Made by a program: the position numbers and the translations under genes. Source: a virus. From it: a stretch of 27,878 nucleotides of DNA. The notes below the pieces were generated by a model. The model was not told where the DNA came from. It saw only the letters and a list, made by a program, of their open reading frames with translations, and did not search any database. The stretch spans positions 1-27,878 of IMG/VR virus record IMGVR_UViG_3300013100_000027; one strand, given 5' to 3'. This document shows positions 14,737-21,753 of the stretch, in pieces; position 1 is the stretch's first letter, and the number at the start of each line of letters is the position of its first letter.

Positions 14737-15057
14737 TCAATCCCCTGTGTAATTTGTTCCGCCTGCTCCCAGGCGGTTTGGTTGCTCGTATTGGCTCTGT
14801 GGCCCTATCGGTGTCGGAGGAGTCTTTAACGCCAAGACTTCGCGCTGTACCTGTTGCAATTTAAAACTCAATTGGGTGACCAACTCGTCGACAGAAAGCA
14901 CCAACTTGCTCCCCTGAACAACCCAACCTGAGCCGTTGCAATCCGTGCAAACCAGCTCATAAAACACCCCCGCCACTACCGCCCTACCCTTGCAGATCGA
15001 GCAGGGTTCAAGCTCGATCCGCTCCCGCTTAAAGCCAGGCCCCTGTCGTTTCTGCAC
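14737..15057 (-). CDS. Small zinc-ribbon (DnaJ-type CxxCxG) protein
   Basis: 106 residues. Two Cys pairs, CSICKG (about 18-23) and CTDCNG (about 37-42, followed by SGW), resemble one DnaJ-type zinc-binding unit. A leucine-rich helical part and a polar tail follow. It starts with GTG 15057 inside the recombinase gene (29-bp overlap), supported by GAGG upstream, and its stop lies 4 bp before the Q start. Similar proteins sit next to Q in other Pseudomonas prophages as far as I recall. Function unknown; RNA or protein binding is possible. Confidence 0.65.
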   Translation of the reverse strand: MQKRQGPGFKRERIELEPCSICKGRAVVAGVFYELVCTDCNGSGWVVQGSKLVLSVDELVTQLSFKLQQVQREVLALKTPPTPIGPQSQYEQPNRLGAGGTNYTGD

Positions 15058-16357
15058 GTTTTAAAACCTCGCCCTTAACAAATTGTGGTTCTGGCTCGCA
15101 GGCCCCGCCATTCAAGGCGTCTACGAGGTTTTGATAATCTTCATATCTAACGCCTGTCTGCGCGTGAATAGCTTTGAAGCCACGCGCATCTAACCAGTCG
15201 TGCCACTTCACCAACGCCAGGCGGCGCTGCTCTTTGGCCTGGGTGTTGATGTAGGTGGAAGCGATTTTGCCCAGCGAGTGGTTGAGCAACATCTCGCCGA
15301 TGTGGCCGTCGACGCCGAGGTCAGTCCAGGCGGTGCGGGCGACCTTGCGCAAATCGTGACTGGTCCAGGCGCCCTGCCCCAACCGAGTGAACACGGCACT
15401 GGCTTGGTTATCACTCAGCGGCTTGCCACGGCGCGATGGGAACAGAAAAGCGCCTGTGTAGCCCTGGGCGGTCTGGCGGTCACGGTAACGGCGCAGCAGC
15501 GCGCACACTTGATCAGTCAGCGGTACGCGCAACTCGGTTTTGCTTTTGGTGTGTTCCGCCGGCAGGAACCACTCACACTCAGGCAATGCAATGTCAGCCC
15601 ACCGCGCCTGGCGGGTTTCACCGATCCGGGTGCCGTGGCACAGCATCATCAAGGCCAGCATGGCGTCACCTGGCGCGCTGTCGAAGCGCTCAGCCAGCAG
15701 CGCCACCAACTCGGGCACCTGCACATCACGCAGCCGGGCGGGCTTGGGCTGAATGCGCGCCGACGTGAAGTTGCTGAACTTCAGCTCGGCCATCGGGTTG
15801 GCGGGGATCAGGTCCAGCTTGCGCGCCTGACGAAAGGCCATCGCCAGCAGACGAAACAGCTGCTGAACATACGACAGCGACAGCTCAGCCTGCACCGGCC
15901 ACATCAGCAACCGGTCGAGGGCCTGGGCATTGACATCGCTAAGCAGCAAATCATTCAGCCGCGGCTTTAGCTGGCAGCTGATCGCAGACTTGATGGCCGC
16001 GCGGCGCTTGTCGGACAGCGCCCGTGACTTGGCCATGCGCTCGCCGAACCAGTCGAGCAGCTCGCCGACGGTCAGCCAGCCCGACACGCTGGCCGCCCCA
16101 TCCGCCGCCACACGCAGGCGCACTGCCGGCAACGCCGCGATCACCTGCTTGGTATTCAGGTTAGGAAAGGCGCCGATACGGTGCCACTGGCGCTTGTGGA
16201 GCAGGTACCAAGAGCCGCGCGCACGGTTCTTGGCGAAACGAAAGTGCAATGCAGGGTGGCCGGCATCGCGCAGGTCACGCACATGCTCGAGCTTGGCGTT
16301 GCGCACAATCTCGGCATCCGACAGTTTTACTGTCAGGGTTTTGATTTGGGTATTCAA
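15029..16357 (-). CDS. Second tyrosine recombinase inside the replication operon
   Basis: 442 residues. The full catalytic set is visible: Arg244 (GTRIGE), Lys271 or 273 (TKSKTE), His334 and Arg337 (SHDLRK), His360 (LNHS) and Tyr369 (STYIN). A SAM-like core-binding domain occupies about 92-190. The start is TTG 16357: AGGAGG lies 5-6 nt upstream and the TTG overlaps the preceding stop (TTGA). It has no att-like sequence or excisionase beside it and is co-transcribed with dnaB. That suggests a role in phage DNA processing, such as dimer or replication-intermediate resolution, rather than integration. A nested, captured integrase is the alternative. Confidence 0.87.
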   Translation of the reverse strand: MNTQIKTLTVKLSDAEIVRNAKLEHVRDLRDAGHPALHFRFAKNRARGSWYLLHKRQWHRIGAFPNLNTKQVIAALPAVRLRVAADGAASVSGWLTVGELLDWFGERMAKSRALSDKRRAAIKSAISCQLKPRLNDLLLSDVNAQALDRLLMWPVQAELSLSYVQQLFRLLAMAFRQARKLDLIPANPMAELKFSNFTSARIQPKPARLRDVQVPELVALLAERFDSAPGDAMLALMMLCHGTRIGETRQARWADIALPECEWFLPAEHTKSKTELRVPLTDQVCALLRRYRDRQTAQGYTGAFLFPSRRGKPLSDNQASAVFTRLGQGAWTSHDLRKVARTAWTDLGVDGHIGEMLLNHSLGKIASTYINTQAKEQRRLALVKWHDWLDARGFKAIHAQTGVRYEDYQNLVDALNGGACEPEPQFVKGEVLKRAETTGAWL

Positions 16358-16563
16358 ACGTTGCCCTCCTTTCGGGCAAGTAGGTCAACGACCTCAAAAG
16401 TCGATGGCCACATCCAATCGCCGTAGCGCTTGGCCATGGCCTCATCAGCGAACAAAGCCACGGCATGGTCAGGCAGGACGTCCATGTCCAACTTGAAGCC
16501 GCAGCAATGCACCGCATAGCGGTAATTGGCCGGGACCGGAACGGCCAGGCGAATCGGTGCCAT
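16354..16563 (-). CDS. Small phage protein, function unknown
   Basis: 69 residues. The start overlaps the helicase stop by one base (TGATG) and its stop overlaps the recombinase TTG start, so all three are translationally coupled. No membrane segment or motif; aromatic-rich C-terminal half (YGDWMWPSTFEVV). The tight packing is the main evidence that it is real. Confidence 0.65.
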   Translation of the reverse strand: MAPIRLAVPVPANYRYAVHCCGFKLDMDVLPDHAVALFADEAMAKRYGDWMWPSTFEVVDLLARKEGNV

Positions 16564-17930
16564 CAGTTGTTTTCCTTTCTGTAACGACCGGCCAGGCTGC
16601 TGACCTTTTCGGGTTTGGTCGGCTCAACCCAGCCCGCTGCGAGCTGTTCGAATCGGCTGTACTGACCGTGGAAAGCGGCACGCACGGTGCCGCCGGCAAT
16701 ATCACGGCCCTTGCCGATAATGATTTCGGCAATGCCTTTGGCTTCGGAGTGTTCGTGGTAGACCTCGTCGCGGTACACGAACAGGATGATGTCCGCGTCC
16801 TGCTCGATGGCACCGGATTCACGCAGGTCAGAACACAGCGGACGCTTGTTCGGGCGCTCTTCGCATTTACGGGAGAGCTGGCTGAGCAGGATCACCGGAA
16901 CGCCCAGCTCGCGGGCCATGAGCTTCGCGGTGCGTGTCATGTGGCTGACTTCCTGCTCACGACTGGAGGTGCGCGAGTCGGACTCCACCAATTGCAGGTA
17001 GTCGATGAGAATGAGGTCCAAGCCATACCGACGCATATGGCGGCGAGCGGCCGAGCGCAGTCGATTCATTGACATCGACGCGCGATCCGACAGGAATAGA
17101 TTCGACTTCTTGAGCTTGCCGGCGGCACTCATCAGCTCGGCGCCGTGGGTGTTCGGCGCTTTGCCATTTTTGATCAGCTGTAAGGGCACCCGCCCTTCGG
17201 ACGCCATGAAGCGATCCATCAGGCCCGTGTTATCCATCTCCAAACTGAACGCCATTACGCTTTTCCCATCACGGATAGCCGCGTGAGACGCGATGTTCAT
17301 GGCGAGCGTGGTCTTGCCCATGGCCGGGCGGCCAGCGATGATGATCAGTTGGCCAGGCTTGAGGCCTTGCAGCTTCTCGTCCAAATCAGGAATGCCCGTG
17401 GACAGGCCGTCAATTTCGTCACCACGATCAGCCCGGGCCTGCAGCACCTCGATGTAGTCGTTGAGAAAGTCCTCAGCCTTGACCACTTCGGATGTTGCCG
17501 ATTGGCTGTCAATGGCGTGGGACTCAGCCTGTACCGCTGCAACCTTGTCAGCCGCCGGCTGGTCACCGTAGGCAATGTCGTTGATCCGCACGCTCAGCTC
17601 GATGATCGACCTATCCAGGCTGCGCTCACGAACCGTTCCGGCGTAGGAAGCGGCGTTTGCAACGCTTGGCGTATTGCGGGCAATTTCTGCGGCGTAGGCA
17701 AACGAACTCGCACCACCAGGCAGATCCCCCACATAAACCCCGACGGTCACGATATCGACGGGATGACCATCACCGTGCAAGGCCAAAATTCCACGATACA
17801 GCTCGGCGTTGTCCTCGTAGTAAAAGTCCTCGGGCACCAGGTCGGCGGCCAATATGTCGATCAACTCAGGGCGTAGGAACATCGCACCCAACACACCATG
17901 TTCGGCTTCCAGGCTGTAGGGATCACGCAT
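16563..17930 (-). CDS. Replicative DNA helicase, DnaB family
   Basis: 455 residues. The N-terminal DnaB domain (EAEHGVLGAMFL) is followed by a linker and a RecA-like domain with Walker A GRPAMGKTT, Walker B LILIDYLQL, the SQLSR motif and EQDADIILFVYRDE, all standard for DnaB. It would be loaded at the phage origin by the O-like protein just upstream, so the phage carries its own helicase instead of a DnaC-like loader for the host enzyme. ATG 17930 is chosen because GAGGG lies 8 nt away; a TTG 15 bp upstream lacks support. It overlaps the O-like gene by 8 bp. Confidence 0.93.
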   Translation of the reverse strand: MRDPYSLEAEHGVLGAMFLRPELIDILAADLVPEDFYYEDNAELYRGILALHGDGHPVDIVTVGVYVGDLPGGASSFAYAAEIARNTPSVANAASYAGTVRERSLDRSIIELSVRINDIAYGDQPAADKVAAVQAESHAIDSQSATSEVVKAEDFLNDYIEVLQARADRGDEIDGLSTGIPDLDEKLQGLKPGQLIIIAGRPAMGKTTLAMNIASHAAIRDGKSVMAFSLEMDNTGLMDRFMASEGRVPLQLIKNGKAPNTHGAELMSAAGKLKKSNLFLSDRASMSMNRLRSAARRHMRRYGLDLILIDYLQLVESDSRTSSREQEVSHMTRTAKLMARELGVPVILLSQLSRKCEERPNKRPLCSDLRESGAIEQDADIILFVYRDEVYHEHSEAKGIAEIIIGKGRDIAGGTVRAAFHGQYSRFEQLAAGWVEPTKPEKVSSLAGRYRKENN

Positions 17931-18630
17931 TGTAATTACCCTCAACGACCTTCACGAAGTTGCTCGGGGCAATCAGCCAATCGAAGTTGCAGCGGAAAGG
18001 ATTACCGCCAGAAGCCGAGACCTTGCCCATCAGAAACTCGCTGGAGCGCACCAGGGCGAAGTACTCGGCCCAGAAACTGAGATCCTGATGAACATCGCTC
18101 TCGTTCCAACGTGCGCTGACCTTGGCAATCCGATCCTTGGTCAACAACATGACCCGGGGAAACTCCGGGATCGTTGCGTTGAACAAATCGACGATTGCCT
18201 GGGTTGGGCATTTCGGCTTCGAAATTTTCGTTGGTTGCTCGGCGCCAACAAGAGGTGACGGTTCACTTGATGGTTCTATTACGGTTCTGGGTGCGGCTGC
18301 TGCGGGGGGTTGTGTCGTGAGCTGCGGGGGTGATGGTGCATCTGCTGCGGGGCGCGCCTCCTGCGGGGGTGCATAAGATGCGGGGGTTAGGGTGTAAATT
18401 GTCGACCGCCCCATCCGTTCCCGGACAGACAAAATCCCCACCTGGCAAAGCCACTTTATGGCGGCCTGAACAGTCCTTTCAGCGAGGCAAGTACGCTCAG
18501 AGATTCGGGCAATAGAAGGCCAGCAAACACCCTCGTCGTTTGCATTGTCAGCCAGCGAAATTAGGACTGCCTTTTGCGGGCCACTCATGCCTTGCAACGG
18601 CCAGCACAGGCTCATGATGATGGTACTCAT
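17923..18630 (-). CDS. O-like replication initiator with helix-turn-helix domain
   Basis: 235 residues from ATG 18630. Residues 10-85 form a winged-helix domain (GPQKAVLISLADNAND, then SIARISERTCLAERTVQ and AIKWLCQVGIL), as in lambda O-type initiators and helix-turn-helix replication proteins. A Pro/Ala/Gln-rich linker (about 90-115) is encoded by repeated G-rich units that may be origin iterons. The C-terminal part (TKISKPKCPT onward, SFWAEYFALVRSSEFLMGK) resembles DnaT/primosomal C-terminal domains that bind helicase. AGGA lies 9 nt upstream. Four-base overlap with the preceding gene and 8-bp overlap with dnaB show one operon. Confidence 0.82.
   Translation of the reverse strand: MSTIIMSLCWPLQGMSGPQKAVLISLADNANDEGVCWPSIARISERTCLAERTVQAAIKWLCQVGILSVRERMGRSTIYTLTPASYAPPQEARPAADAPSPPQLTTQPPAAAAPRTVIEPSSEPSPLVGAEQPTKISKPKCPTQAIVDLFNATIPEFPRVMLLTKDRIAKVSARWNESDVHQDLSFWAEYFALVRSSEFLMGKVSASGGNPFRCNFDWLIAPSNFVKVVEGNYNA
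18300..18386. repeat. Five CTGCGGGGG-type repeats in the O-like gene, candidate origin
   Basis: Copies start at 18300, 18322, 18345 (last base C), 18361 and 18378 (first base A), spaced 22, 23, 16 and 17 bp. In lambda-type phages the replication origin is a row of iterons inside the O gene, bound by O itself. The repeats encode the proline/alanine-rich linker, so low complexity is an alternative cause. The regular spacing close to two helical turns favours an origin. Confidence 0.45.
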
Positions 18631-18851
18631 GCAGGGACATCCTGGGCAGGAGCCAGGGATGCTTTCAAGTAATCGAGGCATTCCCGGCGTAATTGAGACT
18701 TAAAAGCGCGCGAATACTGGCCACTGATCATCAGGGCGGCATTCATCGCGGCGGATTGATTGGTGACTGTGTGTCGAGACACCTTTTCGGGCTCGCCGGG
18801 AAGTGTCGTGTCATCGCCAGAACTATTGACTGGGGGGGTGTTTTTGATCAT
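18627..18851 (-). CDS. Small phage protein upstream of O, function unknown
   Basis: 74 residues. ATG 18851 has GAGGT five bases upstream; the stop overlaps the O-like start (ATGA), showing coupling. It is polar with a helical, positively charged C-terminal half. First gene after cro in the leftward operon, a position held by CII-like or unknown proteins in other phages, but no helix-turn-helix is evident. Confidence 0.65.
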   Translation of the reverse strand: MIKNTPPVNSSGDDTTLPGEPEKVSRHTVTNQSAAMNAALMISGQYSRAFKSQLRRECLDYLKASLAPAQDVPA

Positions 18852-18878
18852 TATTGACCTCGCTAAAACGCTGTACTG

Positions 18879-18903
18879 AACCGCCCTGCCAGGCGGTTTT
18901 TTT
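18879..18903 (+). terminator. Rightward-facing terminator in the cro-O interval
   Basis: Stem AACCGCC / GGCGGTT, 6-nt loop and a 5-T run on the plus strand. No plus-strand gene lies upstream, so it would stop antisense or stray rightward transcription before it reaches the immunity region. On the minus strand it still forms a hairpin but without a T run. Confidence 0.7.
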
Positions 18904-18995
18904 ATGTCTGCTATTTGCGCACTGGATGAATCAACAGCTAATCCAGATCACTACCAGACCTCGCTCTTCAGGTACAAAATCATCCCAACGAACGG

Positions 18996-19199
18996 CTAAG
19001 CGGCCTCTGGATATAGATCCGGTCTAAGCTCATGGCGCGGTATACCGGTTGCCTGCTCGACGGAGATCACGCGCTCCGCTGGCACTCGCCCGGAGGCACA
19101 CCAGCGCTGAACGTTCTGTGGCGTGCAGCCAAGAACGCGAGCAAGGGCCGACTGGCTGCCTGCTGCCTTAGCCGCACGCTCTGCTGCATTAGGTTCCAT
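18996..19199 (-). CDS. cro: Cro-like repressor (YdaS-type helix-turn-helix)
   Basis: 67 residues with a helix-turn-helix: GSQSALARVLGCTPQNVQRW (about 14-33). It is divergent from the CI-like gene with 109 bp between starts that contain three operator-like dyads, the lambda cro/cI layout. GAGGA stands 4 nt before ATG 19199. It would be the first product of leftward early transcription and would shut off the repressor gene and commit to lytic growth. Upstream extension of the frame has no support. Confidence 0.87.
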   Translation of the reverse strand: MEPNAAERAAKAAGSQSALARVLGCTPQNVQRWCASGRVPAERVISVEQATGIPRHELRPDLYPEAA

Positions 19200-19222
19200 A
19201 GAATCCTCGTTAAAACTGCGAT

Positions 19223-19297
19223 TACAACCCAAAGTTACAGTTTTTCGAATATCTCTACAAGTGAGAATTGCAATGCTCGCTACAAGTGCTGGTTGTA
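19223..19297. promoter_or_regulatory. Three-site operator between cro and cI (OR-like)
   Basis: Three 17-bp sites share TACAA-N7-TTGTA: TACAA..TTACA (19223-19239), TACAA..TTGCA (19256-19272) and TACAA..TTGTA (19281-19297). Centre distances are 33 and 25 bp. The third is a perfect dyad. They lie exactly in the divergent promoter region, as OR1-OR3 do in lambda. The same motif recurs after cI, which supports repressor binding. Affinity order cannot be read from sequence. Confidence 0.72.
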
Positions 19298-19308
19298 TTC
19301 TCACTTCC

Positions 19309-20025
19309 ATGACTACGACCTCCTCACGCATAGCCGCAGCACGAGAAGCGCAGGGACTCAATCAATCTGAGTTAGCCCGCAAGCTTGGCGTTAGCCCTCA
19401 GTCGGTCCAAGCATGGGAGTCGGGGCGCACAGCTCCGCGATACCCGCGTATCAAGCATCTGAGCGAAGTGCTTGGCGTCTCAATGGCTTACTTGATGGGT
19501 GAATCTGGGCCAGCCGAATCACACAGCGCCACTACTGACACCTCTCTGCAAGCAATCGAACCCTGGGACGAAACCACCCCTCTTGATGAAGATGAGGTTT
19601 ACGTACCTTTTCTTCGCGAGATTGAGCTCGCGGCCGGCTCTGGAAGATTTGCCATAGAGGAAAGCGACAGATCTCGACTGCGCTTTTTCAAGAAGGATCT
19701 GCGGCATAACGGCGTTCAATTCAGCAACGCAAAGTGCGTGGTTGTAAGCGGGAACAGCATGCTTCCGGTATTACGAGACGGCGCAACCGTGGGTATCAAT
19801 GTTGGAAAAAATACACTGAAGGACGTGGTTGACGGGGAGATGTACGCCATCAATCACAACGGCCAACTCAGAATTAAGCAACTGTTTCGCCTACCCACAG
19901 GCATTCGCTTGCGAAGCTTCAACCGCGATGAGCATCCTGATGAGGAGTACACATTTCAGGAGATCCAGGAGCAACAACTTGGCATCCTGGGCCATGTGTT
20001 TTGGTGGGCAATGTACTCCCGCTAA
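19309..20025 (+). CDS. cI: CI-like repressor with S24 self-cleavage domain
   Basis: 238 residues from ATG 19309. N-terminal XRE helix-turn-helix (LNQSELARKLGVSPQSVQAW, about 17-36). Then a cleavage site Ala-Gly in ELAAGSGRF, the nucleophile Ser in SGNSMLPVL, and the general-base Lys in RIKQLF, as in LexA/CI S24 proteins. RecA filaments would trigger self-cleavage and prophage induction. No Shine-Dalgarno site precedes the chosen ATG and the last operator ends 11 bp before it. The mRNA may therefore be leaderless, as lambda cI is from pRM. An earlier in-frame Met (near 19273) would overlap the operators. Confidence 0.92.
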   Translation: MTTTSSRIAAAREAQGLNQSELARKLGVSPQSVQAWESGRTAPRYPRIKHLSEVLGVSMAYLMGESGPAESHSATTDTSLQAIEPWDETTPLDEDEVYVPFLREIELAAGSGRFAIEESDRSRLRFFKKDLRHNGVQFSNAKCVVVSGNSMLPVLRDGATVGINVGKNTLKDVVDGEMYAINHNGQLRIKQLFRLPTGIRLRSFNRDEHPDEEYTFQEIQEQQLGILGHVFWWAMYSR

Positions 20026-20054
20026 CCAATTCTAAATTCATTCCAAATCATCAG

Positions 20055-20078
20055 AGCCCGCCATTGAGCGGGCTTTTT
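20055..20078 (+). terminator. Rho-independent terminator of cI
   Basis: AGCCCGC / GCGGGCT stem with loop CATTGA and TTTT, 30 bp after the cI stop. It separates repressor transcription from the rightward early genes. Confidence 0.9.
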
Positions 20079-20124
20079 CATGCATCCTGAAATTACAAAA
20101 ATGCATCCTTTCTGCATAAATAAT

Positions 20125-20161
20125 TACAACCAATGCTTGCTTATTACAATTTACAGTTGTA
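20125..20161 (+). promoter_or_regulatory. OL-like operators with candidate rightward early promoter
   Basis: TACAATTTACAGTTGTA (20145-20161) is a perfect match to the TACAA-N7-TTGTA operator seen next to cro. A weaker copy, TACAA..TTGCT, lies at 20125-20141. A possible promoter TTGCTT (20137-20142), 17-bp spacer, TAATTT (20060 bp region, 20160-20165) would have the perfect operator between its two boxes, so repressor should block it. The -10 box is a poor match. Lambda pL/OL is the counterpart. Confidence 0.62.
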
Positions 20162-20207
20162 ATTTTGCCTCATCGCCGGATAACAACCGGCCAGATGGAA
20201 GGCAGCG

Positions 20208-20402
20208 ATGAACCGGCCTAAACGGTTCAGAGGGTTGGCAACTGACCCGGGTGCGCAGCGTAAAGCGCCAAGACGAGTTATCCAGCGGGAGAACAAGCCG
20301 AAAGGCCCGCGGCTGGACAAACAATTTGATGGGCCGGCGACCGACGCCAGTAGCGGGAAGCCGGCAAGCGACACCAGAAGCTTTCACTTCTGCACCTGGT
20401 GA
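20208..20402 (+). CDS. Small basic protein, first gene after the OL-like operator
   Basis: 64 residues, very basic in its first 35 (MNRPKRFRGLATDPGAQRK, then APRRVIQRENKPKG), polar and disordered-looking afterwards. GGAAGG precedes ATG 20208. It occupies the place of N in lambda: first gene from the repressed rightward promoter. An arginine-rich N-terminus would suit an RNA-binding antiterminator, but there is no sequence evidence beyond charge and position. It may also be a non-antiterminator early protein or, less likely, spurious. Confidence 0.45.
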   Translation: MNRPKRFRGLATDPGAQRKAPRRVIQRENKPKGPRLDKQFDGPATDASSGKPASDTRSFHFCTW

Positions 20403-20437
20403 CGGGTGCAGCGGGAAAACAACCGGGAGTCAAAGCG

Positions 20438-20818
20438 ATGAACGAAATCATCAACGGCGCATGGAAGGGTCACCTCGGTAGAGGCCTTGCACCCAAAGAG
20501 CTTCAGTACCTACTGGCCGCGGCCCAGGGCATGACGGCCAAAGAGATCGCCCGCCAGTTCGACGTTGCAGCCTGCACTGTGGCCAAGCGCCTCTCCTGCG
20601 CCATGTTCAAGCTAGGCGTGACTCGCCAGACCGCCATGATTGCTGAGGCTATGCGCCGCCAGATCATCTCGCCGATGTGCTTCGCCCTGGCGGTCCTCAT
20701 AGCCATCCACGCAATGATCGGTGATGAGTCAATGCGTCGTGATCGCCGGGTGCCAGAACGCCGTACAGCAGAGGTCAGGATGGTACGCCGCGCCGAACAA
20801 CCGATGCTGCTCGCTTAA
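20438..20818 (+). CDS. LuxR-type helix-turn-helix protein with hydrophobic segment
   Basis: 126 residues. The C-terminal DNA-binding domain of LuxR/GerE type is visible: LAPKELQYLLAAAQGMTAKE, then IARQFDVAACTVAKRL and a final FKLGVTRQTAMIAEAM (about 17-75). It has no receiver or ligand-binding domain. Residues 79-98 (MCFALAVLIAIHAMIG) look like a membrane segment, followed by an Arg-rich tail. GGGAG lies upstream of ATG 20438. Such minimal LuxR proteins are common in Pseudomonas prophages as I recall; the target is unknown. Rightward early operon. Confidence 0.75.
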   Translation: MNEIINGAWKGHLGRGLAPKELQYLLAAAQGMTAKEIARQFDVAACTVAKRLSCAMFKLGVTRQTAMIAEAMRRQIISPMCFALAVLIAIHAMIGDESMRRDRRVPERRTAEVRMVRRAEQPMLLA

Positions 20819-20840
20819 CTCAAACACCGAGGAAAAAGAT

Positions 20841-21125
20841 ATGCCTCCATCAATTCAAGAGCGTGCCGAAGGGCTCGCGGCTCTCCGTGTCCGCGCAACC
20901 ATTGCCACCAGCGCGATGTACGCCATGATCGGTAAAGAGCAGCCCGTGCAAGAGGTTCGCTTCCAGGTAATCAATAAGGGCAGCGGCGCTTATCACGTTG
21001 TCGAGCGCTCCACCGGCAAAGTCATGGGGATGTGTTTCACCTGGAAGGCGGCGGTCAACCGCGCCCAGCTGCTCGAGGCTCGCGCCGACGGCAAGAAGAT
21101 CCACATTGAAGGATGGTCCCAGTGA
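20841..21125 (+). CDS. Early-operon protein, function unknown
   Basis: 94 residues. GAGGAAAAAG in front of ATG 20841 is a strong ribosome site and rules out the longer upstream frame that overlaps the LuxR-type gene. The middle (VRFQVINKGSGAYHVVERST, then GKVMGMCFTWKAAVNRAQLL) suggests a small alpha/beta fold with an exposed helix. A WKAAVNRA-type ending is frequent in small phage proteins of unknown role. Same direction and spacing as its neighbours. Confidence 0.7.
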   Translation: MPPSIQERAEGLAALRVRATIATSAMYAMIGKEQPVQEVRFQVINKGSGAYHVVERSTGKVMGMCFTWKAAVNRAQLLEARADGKKIHIEGWSQ

Positions 21126-21223
21126 TCAACGCAACGCCGTGAAGCGCATCAGCAAGATAGACGCTGCGCGGCGCAGGCCAACATGGCTGGCAATTCAGGC
21201 AAGTGGAATCGAAGAGGTAGGCC

Positions 21224-21730
21224 ATGGCTGCCGAACAGAAGGAACGCACAGCCAGGCTTGCCGATAAGCGGCAGGAACTGGGCGAGCAGGAATTGCGTCA
21301 CACGGTCCCCTACGGCACTCGGCAGATGCTCGATGAGCTGATGCGCTGGCATGAGATAGAGGAGGTTAGTGAAGCGGTGCAACTGCTGGTGATGAATGGT
21401 CGTGCAGAGGATCTTCCGCCGGCGCCTCCGAATATCAAGGGGCCATCCGACATGATCCGCCACTACTTCCGGCATGGGATGCGTGACCGGCTCGAAGAGC
21501 TCACCGCCGAATTGGGTGATACGAAGAACCGGGCGACCATCTGGCGCCTGATCGCACACGCTCATTCGCTGGGCGCTGATAAGTCCAGCCCGCTATTCAA
21601 AATTAAGCGCCATGGTTTCGAGATATCTGAAAACGTGGCGCGCAAATTACGGCAAGTAGGCTTTGCCGAATCGCTCCAAAAGAACACCAAGACGACGGCA
21701 ACGAATAACAATGATGCTCACTATCTCTGA
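21224..21730 (+). CDS. Early-operon protein, function unknown
   Basis: 168 residues, mostly helical and charged, no membrane segment. GAAGAGGT precedes ATG 21224. The stretch PYGTRQMLDELMRWHEIEEV looks like a ribbon-helix-helix-like or dimerisation helix pair, and a second similar unit occurs at MRDRLEELTAELGDTKNRAT. The last 15 residues are Thr/Asn-rich and low complexity. The start of the AT-rich HEPN block lies only 24 bp beyond its stop on the opposite strand, so the C-terminal end may have been altered by that insertion. Confidence 0.65.
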   Translation: MAAEQKERTARLADKRQELGEQELRHTVPYGTRQMLDELMRWHEIEEVSEAVQLLVMNGRAEDLPPAPPNIKGPSDMIRHYFRHGMRDRLEELTAELGDTKNRATIWRLIAHAHSLGADKSSPLFKIKRHGFEISENVARKLRQVGFAESLQKNTKTTATNNNDAHYL

Positions 21731-21753
21731 TAGTTCGTGAGCAAAGCAGAGAC

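Noticed and set aside
15200-15970. 256-codon plus-strand frame opposite the inner recombinase
   Set aside because: The minus strand encodes a recombinase with all catalytic residues; the plus translation shows no motif.
18300-18386. CRISPR-like array
   Set aside because: Units are only 9 bp, spacers are 7-14 bp and the stretch lies inside a coding gene; iterons fit better. No CRISPR array was seen elsewhere in the window.
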